From assembly GCF_013410455.1 (NCBI RefSeq), contig NZ_JACCFW010000001.1, forward strand, positions 3,240,929-3,304,928: DNA of 64,000 nt. The letters are read 5' to 3'. The notes beneath the pieces were generated by a model. It was given only the letters and a program-made list of their open reading frames with translations. It ran no database searches and had not been told where the DNA came from. This stretch comes from Allobranchiibius huperziae (GTDB lineage: Bacteria > Actinomycetota > Actinomycetes > Actinomycetales > Dermatophilaceae). A program made the translations under genes and the position numbers. Shown in pieces: positions 41,992-50,116 of this stretch (the stretch's first letter is position 1; each line of letters begins with the position of its first letter).

Positions 41992-43812
41992 TCACTCCAC
42001 GGTGACGGACTTGGCCAGGTTGCGGGGACGGTCGATGTCCCGGCCCAGCGCCGCCGCCGCGTGATAGGCCAGCAGCTGCAACGGGATCGTCAGCACGATC
42101 GGGTCCAGCTCGACCTCGCCGTGCGGTACGACGATCCGCTCGGCCGCGAGGTCGCCGAACTCCACGCCGGGGTGGGTGACGGCGATGACCGGACCGCTGC
42201 GGGCAGCGATCTCGTGCAGGGCGCCCAGGTTGCGCTCGACCAGTTCGTCGTCGGGCACGATCGCCACCGTCGGCATCTGCGGTGAGATCAGCGCGAGCGG
42301 CCCGTGCTTGAGTTCGCTCGCCTGGTAGGCCTCCGCGTGCTGGTAGCTGATCTCCTTCAGCTTCTGCGCGCCCTCGCGCGCGACGGCGTACCCGCGCACT
42401 CGGCCGATGAAGAACGACGACGGAGACTGCGCCAATCCCTTGGCGACGACGGCGATCTCGTCCTCGCTGTCCAACATCTGCTGCACCTGACCGGGCAACG
42501 CCCGCAGCCCGGCGACGATGCGCGCACCGTCGGCGTAGGACAGGTCGTGCACCCTGCCGAGCAGCAGCGCCAGGAGCGCGAACCCCACTCCCATGTGGGT
42601 GAGGACCTTGGTGGATGCAACGCTCACCTCGGGCCCGGCGTGCAGGTAGATGCCGCCGTCGCACTCGCGGGCGATCGACGAGCCGACCACGTTGACCAGC
42701 CCCACGACGCAGCCGCCCTTGCGCTGGATCTCGCGGACGGCGAAGAGGGTGTCGGCGGTCTCGCCGGACTGACTCACCGCGACGTAGAGGGTGTCCGGCT
42801 CGACGATCGGATTGCGGTAGCGGAACTCCGAGGCCGCCTCGGCGTCCGCCGGGATGCGCGCCAGGTCCTCGATCATCGACGCGCCGAGCTGTCCGATGTA
42901 GAAGGAGCTTCCGCAGCCGATCGCCTTGACCCGCCTGAAACCGCGCAGTTCCCGGGCGTCGATCCCCAGGCCGTCGAGTCGTGCGGTGGCGAACCGGTCG
43001 TCCAGCCGGCCGGACAGCATCCGCTCCAGCGAGGTCGGCTGCTCGTGGATCTCCTTGTGCAGGAACGTGTCGTGGCCCTCCAGCTGCAGCTCGTCCGCCC
43101 GCAGGGTCAGCTCCTCGGGCTGCTTGGAGGTGCGAGCGCGGTCGGCGGTGAAGGTCTCGTACCCGCCGGCCGCGACGATGGCAAGCTCCCCGTCGTCCAG
43201 GTGGACGACCTGCGAGGTGTGCCGGACGAGTGCCGACGCGTCCGAGCCGACGAACATCTCCCGGTCACCGATGCCGATGATCAGGGGCGAACCCTGGCGG
43301 GCGACCACGATCCGGTCGGGCAGCTGAGCGTCCAGGACTGCGACGGCGTAGGTCCCGGTGATCCGCTGCAACGCCTGGATGACCCGGTCCTCCAGGGCGG
43401 GTGCCTCGGAGCGGCCGATGAGGTGCGCGAGCACTTCGGTGTCGGTGTCGGAGGTGAACTGCACTCCGTCCGCTTCGAGCTCAGTGCGGAGGACGGTCGC
43501 GTTGTCGATGATCCCGTTGTGCACGAGCATGATCCGCCCGTCCGCGCTGCGGTGCGGGTGCGCGTTAGCCTCGGTCGCCGGACCGTGGGTGGCCCATCGG
43601 GTGTGACCGATCCCGACCTTGCCGGACAGCCGCTTGGGCAGTGCGGCCTGCAGGTCGCGGACCCGACCCACCGCGTGGGCGACCTTCGGCCCCGACCCGG
43701 TCAGCACCGCGATGCCGGCTGAGTCGTAGCCGCGGTACTCCAGCCGCGTCAGGCCCTCCAGCAGGATGGGCGCCGCCTGCTCCGATCCGACGTATCCAAC
43801 GATTCCGCACAT
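41992..43812 (-). CDS. glmS: Glutamine-fructose-6-phosphate aminotransferase
   Basis: A 606-residue enzyme making glucosamine-6-phosphate, the entry to peptidoglycan precursors. The glutaminase domain begins MCGIVGYVG with catalytic Cys2 and holds the RWATHG and HNGIIDN blocks. The C-terminal half has two SIS domains (AIGCGSSFYIGQL, SQSGETADT, then GRVRGYAVAREGAQKLKEISYQHAEAY) and ends in DRPRNLAKSVTVE, the family terminus. It converges with the MNIO operon 15 bases away. Confidence 0.98.
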   Translation of the reverse strand: MCGIVGYVGSEQAAPILLEGLTRLEYRGYDSAGIAVLTGSGPKVAHAVGRVRDLQAALPKRLSGKVGIGHTRWATHGPATEANAHPHRSADGRIMLVHNGIIDNATVLRTELEADGVQFTSDTDTEVLAHLIGRSEAPALEDRVIQALQRITGTYAVAVLDAQLPDRIVVARQGSPLIIGIGDREMFVGSDASALVRHTSQVVHLDDGELAIVAAGGYETFTADRARTSKQPEELTLRADELQLEGHDTFLHKEIHEQPTSLERMLSGRLDDRFATARLDGLGIDARELRGFRRVKAIGCGSSFYIGQLGASMIEDLARIPADAEAASEFRYRNPIVEPDTLYVAVSQSGETADTLFAVREIQRKGGCVVGLVNVVGSSIARECDGGIYLHAGPEVSVASTKVLTHMGVGFALLALLLGRVHDLSYADGARIVAGLRALPGQVQQMLDSEDEIAVVAKGLAQSPSSFFIGRVRGYAVAREGAQKLKEISYQHAEAYQASELKHGPLALISPQMPTVAIVPDDELVERNLGALHEIAARSGPVIAVTHPGVEFGDLAAERIVVPHGEVELDPIVLTIPLQLLAYHAAAALGRDIDRPRNLAKSVTVE

Positions 43813-43824
43813 GTTGCTCAGGTC

Positions 43825-44097
43825 CTATCCGTAGATCATCCGGCGCAGCTGCCGGGCTGAGAGCGAGGGTGGCGCGACGTTGCGATCGGCCAGTTCGGCG
43901 GCGATGAGATCGAAGATCTCCTCGTTGCGCCGGCCGTACGTCTGGTGGTGCGCGTGCCGCCGTCGCACGAAGTCCTCCACCGGCTCGGCGTACCAGGCGA
44001 TGACGTCGTCGACGACCCGAGCCGCCTCCGAGGGCGAGAGCCCGGTCGTCTCGACGACGCGACGTACGAGCTCGGTATCGGGCACGTCGAGCATCAT
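43825..44097 (-). CDS. Small hypothetical protein upstream of glmS
   Basis: A 90-residue acidic helical protein (MMLDVPDTELVRRVVETTGL, AARVVDDVIAWYAEPVEDFVRRRHAHHQTYGRRNEEIFDLIAAELADR). It has no Cys or membrane segment. It is followed 12 bases later by glmS on the same strand and is probably co-transcribed. Similar small proteins accompany glmS in other actinobacteria, as far as I recall. The start was taken at the first of two adjacent ATG codons after GAGGGG. Confidence 0.72.
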   Translation of the reverse strand: MMLDVPDTELVRRVVETTGLSPSEAARVVDDVIAWYAEPVEDFVRRRHAHHQTYGRRNEEIFDLIAAELADRNVAPPSLSARQLRRMIYG

Positions 44098-44228
44098 GGA
44101 CCACGGCCCCTCGGAATGCACGTTCCTGCCCGTAATCGGGCAGATCCGAGGCAGTTGTGGGGCCTAACCTCGGTGCCACGTCCCGTCTGCGCAGTCCGCG
44201 GGGCGAAGGAGCGCTAGGTTCGGCAGGT

Positions 44229-45203
44229 ATGGCGAGCAAGGGCAGTCCCGCGGTCGAACTCGAGGTGGGCGACAAGACCGTCCGCATCTCCAACCCCGAC
44301 CGGGTCTACTTCCCGGCGCGCGGTGAGACCAAGCTCGACCTGGCCAACTACTACCTGTCGGTCGGCGACGGCATCGTGCGCGCGCTGCGCGACCGGCCGT
44401 GCATGCTGCACCGGTTCCCGACCGGCGTCGAGGGCGAGAAGGTGCACCAGAAGCGGGTGCCGCGTGGCGCGCCGGACTGGTTGGAGACCGTACGGATCCA
44501 CTTCCCCCGCTGGAACCGCACGGCCGATGAGTTATGCGTCACCGAGCTCGCCAGCGTCCTGTGGGCGGTGCAGATGTCGACGGTCGAGTTCCACCCCTGG
44601 AACTCCCGGCGCGCCGACACCGAGCGCCCCGACGAGTGGCGCATCGACCTCGATCCGATGCCGCAGGCGTCGTTCGCAGCGATCCGACGCACCGCGCACA
44701 CGGCCCACGAGGTACTGGACGAGCTCGGCATCCGCGGCTTCCCCAAGACCTCCGGTGGCGACGGGCTGCACGTCTACGTGCGGATCGAGCCGCGGTGGGA
44801 GTTCGGGGAGGTACGCCGTGCGGCGTTCGCCTTCGCGCGCGAGATCGAGCGGCGGATGCCGCAGGAGGTCACCACCACCTGGTGGCGCAAGGACCGCGAC
44901 CCGGAAGCCGTCTTCGTGGACTACAACCAGAACGCCCGCGACCACACGATCGCCAGTGCGTACTCGGTGCGCGGCAATCCCGAGGCCACCGTCTCGGCGC
45001 CGATCGAATGGGGCGAGATCGACGACGTCGAGCCGGGTGACATGACCATCGCGACGGTGCCGGAGCGCTTCGCGCTCCTCGGTGACCTGCACGCGCAGAT
45101 CGACGACACGGCGTACAGCCTGGACACCCTGCTCGAGTGGGCCGACCGCGACGAGCAGGCTCCCCCGGAGAGCTCCGAGGGCACCGACGGCGACGCCGAC
45201 TGA
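44229..45203 (+). CDS. LigD-type primase-polymerase domain protein
   Basis: A 324-residue stand-alone archaeo-eukaryotic primase/polymerase of the LigD PolDom family. The catalytic Asp pair is in WRIDLDPMP (about residues 139-147), the nucleotide-binding part in KTSGGDGLHVYV, and the third carboxylate in AVFVDYNQNARDHTIASAYSVR. In LigD this domain fills ends during non-homologous end joining; separate copies are common in actinobacteria. No ligase or Ku gene is in view, so repair or primer synthesis is inferred from family. TAGGTT ends 8 nt before the ATG. Confidence 0.92.
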   Translation: MASKGSPAVELEVGDKTVRISNPDRVYFPARGETKLDLANYYLSVGDGIVRALRDRPCMLHRFPTGVEGEKVHQKRVPRGAPDWLETVRIHFPRWNRTADELCVTELASVLWAVQMSTVEFHPWNSRRADTERPDEWRIDLDPMPQASFAAIRRTAHTAHEVLDELGIRGFPKTSGGDGLHVYVRIEPRWEFGEVRRAAFAFAREIERRMPQEVTTTWWRKDRDPEAVFVDYNQNARDHTIASAYSVRGNPEATVSAPIEWGEIDDVEPGDMTIATVPERFALLGDLHAQIDDTAYSLDTLLEWADRDEQAPPESSEGTDGDAD

Positions 45204-46094
45204 TCAGCCGGCCTGCGGCAGCGGCTCATCCAGCCCTGGCAGGCTCACCCGTCCTCGCCCCATTCGAGCCTTGATCCCCGCCAGGCGGGTGTCGTCCGCG
45301 GCACGTCCGCGGCGCATCCTGCGTACGCCGCGCAGGTCGTCGATCGCCGTGCTGACCACGTCGACGCGGCTGTCCGGGTCGTCGTACCAGTCGACCGGCA
45401 CTTCGTGGATCCGCAACCCGGCGCGCTCGGCGAGCACGAGCAGCTCGGTGTCGAAGAACCAGCTGTCGTCCTGCACCAGCGGCAGCAGCTCGCGCGCGAC
45501 GTCGGCTCGAATCGCCTTGAACCCGCACTGCGCGTCAGTGAAGCCGGCGCGCAGCGACACCCGCAGGAGCCGGTTGTAGCCGCGCGAGATGACGTCTCGC
45601 CTGAAGCCGCGGACGACGTGCGCGCCGTGCGCGAGCCGGCTGCCGATGGCGAGGTCGGAGTGGCCCGACATCAGCGACGCCACCAACGGCGCCAGCGCGT
45701 CGAGATCCGTGGACAGGTCGACGTCCATGTATGCCAGCACGAGCGCGTCCGACATCGACCAACTCGCCCGCAGCGCCCGGCCGCGACCCTTCTGGTCCAG
45801 GTGGAAAGCCCGGACCCCGACGAGCTCCTGCTCCAGCCTCCGCCCCACCGCCAGGGTCGCGTCGGTGGACGCGTTGTCGGCGACGGTGATCCGGAACGCG
45901 TAGGGGAAGTGCTCCTGCAGGTACCCGTGCACCGTCTCGACGCAGGCGGCGAGCGACTCCTGCTCGTTGTGGACCGGGATGACCACGTCGAGCACGGTCG
46001 TCGGCAGTCCCGCCGAATTACGTTGCCGCGTGCTGTGTTCGGAGATGAAGGTCGTCATGGCCGTGTCCGCCTCGTCCCTGTCGTCCTTGTACAT
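45204..46094 (-). CDS. Family 2 glycosyltransferase (polyprenyl-phosphate sugar synthase-like, YkcC type)
   Basis: A 296-residue GT2 enzyme with LDVVIPVHNEQESLAACVETV (about residues 35-55), NASTDAT, and the metal-binding DVDLSTD in AYMDVDLSTDLDALAP. The DAQCGFKAI and WFFDTELLVLAERAGLRIHEVPVDW segments fit dolichyl/polyprenyl-phosphate mannose or glucose synthases. It follows the GT39 gene by a single base; in Bacillus the ykcB-ykcC pair has the same layout. It probably makes the lipid-linked sugar donor. It abuts the stop of the polymerase gene. Confidence 0.9.
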   Translation of the reverse strand: MYKDDRDEADTAMTTFISEHSTRQRNSAGLPTTVLDVVIPVHNEQESLAACVETVHGYLQEHFPYAFRITVADNASTDATLAVGRRLEQELVGVRAFHLDQKGRGRALRASWSMSDALVLAYMDVDLSTDLDALAPLVASLMSGHSDLAIGSRLAHGAHVVRGFRRDVISRGYNRLLRVSLRAGFTDAQCGFKAIRADVARELLPLVQDDSWFFDTELLVLAERAGLRIHEVPVDWYDDPDSRVDVVSTAIDDLRGVRRMRRGRAADDTRLAGIKARMGRGRVSLPGLDEPLPQAG

Positions 46095-46095
46095 C

Positions 46096-48186
46096 TCAAC
46101 TCGAACTCGTGGGCTGAGTCAGGTCGTAGAACGTCGTGCTGCCGATCGTGACCTTCGTGTAGTGGGCCTCGACCCAGGAGGTGATCGAGCTTCCCGAACC
46201 GGACCCGCCGCCCATCCCGCCGCCACTGCTGGCGAGGAAGTAGTGGATCCGCCCGGCCTTCACATAGGCCTGGAACTGGGCCAGGGTCGGCGACGGGTCG
46301 CTGCCGTTGAAGCCGCCGATCGGCATCACCGGCTCCCCGCTGCCCAACTGCAGGCCCGCGGCGTTCTGGCTGCCGATCGCCGCCGCCGCCCAGGTGTACT
46401 TCGAGGCGTTCGACTGCAGCGCGGCGACGACCTCGGTGCTCGGCGTCGAGGCGTCGAGCAGACCGCCCATCCCGCCGCCGGTCCGGGTGCCCGCGGTGGC
46501 GCCGCCGGGCGCACCGCCCGCCGTCGCCCCGCCCGTCGTACCTCCGGGTGCGCGACCCGCGAAACCACCCGTGGTCCCGCCGGCGCGCGCCGCTGCGCGT
46601 GCGCCACCCGCGAAGCCACCGCCCATGCCGCCCATCCCCGACCCGCTGGGGCCGGCGACCACGATCGAACCGCTGTGGCCGACCGCCAGGGTGGACACGG
46701 TGTACGCCGTGGGACCGGCCAGACCCGCCGCGACGGCCGCCGCGATCACGAACGGCACGAACCTGGCGTGCATCCATCGAATCGCGAGCAGCAGCAACGC
46801 GGCTGCCATGCCGACCGCCAGGATCGAGACGCGCAGCCAGTCGCCGTACGCCGTGACGCGGGTGAGCAGGACGAACGACCAGATCGCGGCGGCGGCGGTC
46901 GCGGCCGCCAGGGTGACGGTGCCGAGCACGGTGTGCCGCCGCTCCCACATCTCGATCGCGCCCGCGCCGACGAGGGTGGCGACGGCCGGTGCGAGCGCGA
47001 CCGTGTAGTACTGGTGGAAGATCCCGGCCATGAAGGAGAAGGTCAGTCCGGTGACGATCAGCCAACCGCCCCAGACCAGATAGAACGCGCGGCGCAGGTC
47101 GGTGCGCGGCCGCCAGCCACGCACGACGAGGCCGACACCGAGCAGGATCAGTGCGGTCGGGATCAACCACGAGATCTGGGCGCCGACCTCGCTGCCGAAC
47201 ATCCGGGTGATCCCGGTCGTGCCCCACTGCCCGCCGGCGTTGCCGCCGCCTCCACCTCCGCCGACCGAGCCGGTCTCGTTGCCGGACAACCGGCCGAAGC
47301 CGTTGTAGCCGAAGGTGAGGTTCCAGAACGAGTTGTCCTGGCTGCCCCCGATGTAGGGCCGCATGCTCGCCGGGGTGAGGGAGACGATCGCCACCCACCA
47401 TCCCGCGGAGACCACCATCGCGGCGAGACCAGCTACGGCGCCGACGATCCGGCGGCGCAGCGTGGTGTTCGCGGCGACGAGGTAGGCGATCCCGAAGAAC
47501 GGCACGACCAGGAAGACCTGGAAGGTCTTGGTCAGGAAGCCGAAGCCGATGAAGACACCGACCGCGATCATCCACTTGGCCGAACCCCTCTCGATTGCAC
47601 GCATGGTCGCCCAGCCGCCGAGGGCCATCAGCAGGGTGAGCAGCGCGTCCGGGTTGTTGAAGCGGGACATCAGCACCGCGATCGGGGTGAGAGCGAGCAC
47701 TGCGCCGGCGAGCAGCCCGCCCACAGCGCTGAAGTAGCGCTTCACCGTCGCGTACACGACCGCGACCGCCCCGACCCCCATGAGCACCTGGGGCATCAGG
47801 ATGGCGAACGAGTTGAGCCCGAAGACGCGCACCGACAGCGCCATCACCCAGAGCGCGGCCGGCGGTTTGTCGACCGTGATCGAGTTCGCGGCATCGGAAC
47901 TGCCGAAGAGGAACGCCTCCCAGTTGACCGAACCCGCCTGCGCCGCAGCCGAATAGAACGAGTTGGCCCATCCGCTCGCGGTCAGGTTGTAGAAGTACGC
48001 GGCCGCCGTGACAACGAGCAGGCCGAAGAGTGCCGGCCGCGCCCACGTGGGGTCGCCGTCCGGGCCGCGCCACACCCGCCCGAAGCGGTCAGCGGCGAAT
48101 GACGAGCGTGACGCACCGACACCGGACCGGCCGGTCGGTGCGTTCGCCGTGTGGGAGGAGCGCAGATGCGCTGTCACGGAGTTCAT
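46096..48186 (-). CDS. GT39 membrane glycosyltransferase (ArnT/YkcB-like)
   Basis: A 696-residue polytopic GT-C enzyme. The first extracytoplasmic loop has the hallmark ITVDKPPAALWVM after TASGWANSFYSAAAQAGSVNWEAFLFGSSDAANS. About eleven membrane helices follow. Residues 500-580 are an unusual Gly/Thr/Ala-rich spacer with repeated GGTTGG- and GGA-type units, then a C-terminal domain of about 115 residues (STEVVAALQSNASKYTWAAAAIGSQ ... YFLASSGGGMGGG) seen in actinobacterial homologs. It should transfer a lipid-linked sugar from the GT2 partner to a wall polymer or protein outside the membrane. Confidence 0.9.
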   Translation of the reverse strand: MNSVTAHLRSSHTANAPTGRSGVGASRSSFAADRFGRVWRGPDGDPTWARPALFGLLVVTAAAYFYNLTASGWANSFYSAAAQAGSVNWEAFLFGSSDAANSITVDKPPAALWVMALSVRVFGLNSFAILMPQVLMGVGAVAVVYATVKRYFSAVGGLLAGAVLALTPIAVLMSRFNNPDALLTLLMALGGWATMRAIERGSAKWMIAVGVFIGFGFLTKTFQVFLVVPFFGIAYLVAANTTLRRRIVGAVAGLAAMVVSAGWWVAIVSLTPASMRPYIGGSQDNSFWNLTFGYNGFGRLSGNETGSVGGGGGGGNAGGQWGTTGITRMFGSEVGAQISWLIPTALILLGVGLVVRGWRPRTDLRRAFYLVWGGWLIVTGLTFSFMAGIFHQYYTVALAPAVATLVGAGAIEMWERRHTVLGTVTLAAATAAAAIWSFVLLTRVTAYGDWLRVSILAVGMAAALLLLAIRWMHARFVPFVIAAAVAAGLAGPTAYTVSTLAVGHSGSIVVAGPSGSGMGGMGGGFAGGARAAARAGGTTGGFAGRAPGGTTGGATAGGAPGGATAGTRTGGGMGGLLDASTPSTEVVAALQSNASKYTWAAAAIGSQNAAGLQLGSGEPVMPIGGFNGSDPSPTLAQFQAYVKAGRIHYFLASSGGGMGGGSGSGSSITSWVEAHYTKVTIGSTTFYDLTQPTSSS

Positions 48187-48424
48187 GCGTGGAACCGTGA
48201 CGGCACGCTCTGTGTGGTTGCTGTGCCGTGACTCTTGCCTCCCGATGTGAGCCACGTGACCGCTGACGCGCGGCGGGAGTGCACCGCACCACCCTGCGCC
48301 ACACATGTACGAATACCGCTGTCGACAGGACGAATCCGGATGACGGCGGAGCCACAGCCGGCCCACAGAAGCCCCCGCCACGATCGGCGACGTCAGAAGC
48401 CCCTGAGCAGGTGAGGAGTGCGTG

Positions 48425-48829
48425 ATGTCGCACGAGCCCGAACGTGTCGGTCCGTCCGAGGACGACCCGACCCGACCGATGCCTGCGGCGTCACCCGGGT
48501 CGCGCCCGCACCCGGTCGGGACGGCGCCCGCCCTGCGCCGGCCGCGCTGGTCCGGAAAGAAGAGCGCCGTGGTCGCCGCCCTCGCGATCGGCCTGTCCTC
48601 GGCAGGTGCCATCGGCGCGGCGGCGGCCTCCCCCGCCGGCCAGTCCGGCGGAGGAGGAACGGCCCGCTGGGCACCCGGCGGCTTCGGCGGGACCGGTACC
48701 CGAGGTGGCACCGGCACCCACGACGGGACCGGCACCCGAGGCGGGGCACGCCCCCAGGGCGGAGGCAGCGCCGGTCAGGCGACGCCTCCAGCTCCGGGGA
48801 TCGGCACGGGCGCAGGCACGACCACCTGA
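48425..48829 (+). CDS. Single-pass exported protein with Gly/Thr-rich tail
   Basis: A 134-residue protein. A Pro-rich cytoplasmic N-terminus (about 45 residues) leads to a membrane helix (SAVVAALAIGLSSAGAIGAAAA, about residues 47-69). The exported tail of about 65 residues is rich in Gly, Thr and Arg (GTGTRGGTGTHDGTGTRGG). GAGGAG 6 nt before the ATG sets the start. It is divergent from the GT39 gene, whose own spacer has similar composition. The Thr-rich tail could be an O-glycosylation substrate; this is inference. Confidence 0.68.
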   Translation: MSHEPERVGPSEDDPTRPMPAASPGSRPHPVGTAPALRRPRWSGKKSAVVAALAIGLSSAGAIGAAAASPAGQSGGGGTARWAPGGFGGTGTRGGTGTHDGTGTRGGARPQGGGSAGQATPPAPGIGTGAGTTT

Positions 48830-48844
48830 GGCGCGTGCGGCTAC

Positions 48845-48878
48845 GGCCCGGTTCTCCCTCGGGGGAAGGACCGGGCCG
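48845..48878. terminator. Bidirectional hairpin between convergent genes
   Basis: CGGCCCGGT (48845-48853) pairs with ACCGGGCCG (48870-48878), with a CTCCC/GGGGG-type inner pairing. It lies 15 bases after the Gly/Thr-rich protein gene and 9 bases before the SDR stop. Two T residues follow on the plus strand. Confidence 0.6.
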
Positions 48879-48887
48879 TTCGGGTCG

Positions 48888-49763
48888 TCACTTGGAGCGC
48901 TGAGCCATCCTGGCCTGCATCTTGGCCACCAGCGGTGGGATCGCCGGGCCGCCCTTCGCGAGACTCTTTCCCGCGCGCTTCATCGTCGCTGTGTAGACCG
49001 GACGGCTGAATCGCTTGCTGTTGTAGGCGATCCGCCCATCAGGGTCGGTGAGCACGATGAACTTGCCGGCTTTCATCCCGGCGTACGCCGCAGCGGCGAC
49101 CTCGACGGCGCCGCGAGGAGCCTTGGTGATCAGATCGACCGCCGTCTCCTCCATCTCGACGTCCTTGCCCTGCAGGGAGGACGCCAGGTTGGTGCGGAAG
49201 AAGCTCGGGCAGATGACTGTCACGACGATGTTCCATGGTGACAACTCATGCAATAGTGTCTCGGACAGAGCCACCACGCCCGCCTTCACCGAGTTGTACG
49301 ACGCCATCGCCGGGGAGTGCACGAGTCCGGCGAGCGATGCGGTGTTGACGATCTGGCCGCCCCGCTGCTCTTTGAGCATCGGGGTGAACGTGCGGCACCC
49401 GCGGACGACACCGAGCAGGTTGATGTCGACGATCCACTTCCAGTCGTCCATCGATGTCACATCGATCCGGCCGCCCGCCGCCACGCCGGCGTTGTTGACC
49501 AGCAGGTCGAGCCCCTGCCAATGGGTCTCTACCCACACTCGGGCCTCGTCCCACTGCTCATCGGACCGGACGTCGAGCTGCCGGTACTGCACCCCGAGCG
49601 GAAGGGTGCCCGCAGGCGCCTCCTCGTGCACGTCTCCGACCAGCACCCGGGCGCCCTCGGCGACCAGCAGCTTGACGAGTTCGAGGCCCAAGCCGCTGCA
49701 CCCACCGGTCACCAGGGCCCGTGCGTCGGCGTACGAGCGCAGGTTCGTGCGTGAATTTCTCAT
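48888..49763 (-). CDS. Short-chain dehydrogenase/reductase
   Basis: A 291-residue SDR. The cofactor motif is TGGCSGLG (residues 19-26) and NNAGVAAGG follows. Catalytic Ser and YxxxK are in VNTASLAGLVHSPAMASYNSVKAGV. An acidic residue after the second strand (VGDV) suggests NAD over NADP. The C-terminal extension (KRFSRPVYTATMKRAGKSLAKGG) is basic. The substrate is unknown. TAGGGT ends 7 nt before the ATG. Confidence 0.92.
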   Translation of the reverse strand: MRNSRTNLRSYADARALVTGGCSGLGLELVKLLVAEGARVLVGDVHEEAPAGTLPLGVQYRQLDVRSDEQWDEARVWVETHWQGLDLLVNNAGVAAGGRIDVTSMDDWKWIVDINLLGVVRGCRTFTPMLKEQRGGQIVNTASLAGLVHSPAMASYNSVKAGVVALSETLLHELSPWNIVVTVICPSFFRTNLASSLQGKDVEMEETAVDLITKAPRGAVEVAAAAYAGMKAGKFIVLTDPDGRIAYNSKRFSRPVYTATMKRAGKSLAKGGPAIPPLVAKMQARMAQRSK

Positions 49764-49793
49764 GGCCGCGACCCTACTCGCGCGTAACCCTGA

Positions 49794-50099
49794 TCACACC
49801 CAGCGACCGGACCGCACCGCCACGGTCACCTCGAAGTGTGCGGAGTCGCCGTCGCCCACACCCTCCGCCTCACGGACCTCCGCCTTCAGCGGCAGCGCGT
49901 ACCGCCCCTCCCTGGGGAAGAGGGACGTCTCCCATGCGGTGTCGCCGAGCCGTGCGTGCACCGGGATCATCCCCCACCCGTAGCTGACCTCCTTCGCCAG
50001 CTCGCGCAGGTCTGCGCCGTCCTGCTCGGGAAGGTTCACGAAATAGAACGGCGCCGGGCCCTTCCAGTACCAGATCTCCGCGTCGAATTCCGACTTCAT
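49794..50099 (-). CDS. DUF1905 domain protein
   Basis: A 101-residue beta-rich protein: FDAEIWYWKGPAPFYFVNLPEQ, YGWGMIPVHARLGDTAWETSLFPREGRYALPLKAEVREAEGVGDGDSAHFEVTV. This matches DUF1905, a small barrel sometimes fused to YdeI-type domains and of unknown function. It lies 17 bases after the stop of the SNF2 helicase on the same strand and is probably co-transcribed. A GTG 7 codons upstream is a possible alternative start. Confidence 0.85.
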   Translation of the reverse strand: MKSEFDAEIWYWKGPAPFYFVNLPEQDGADLRELAKEVSYGWGMIPVHARLGDTAWETSLFPREGRYALPLKAEVREAEGVGDGDSAHFEVTVAVRSGRWV

Positions 50100-50116
50100 C
50101 GCAAGGACAACACCTT

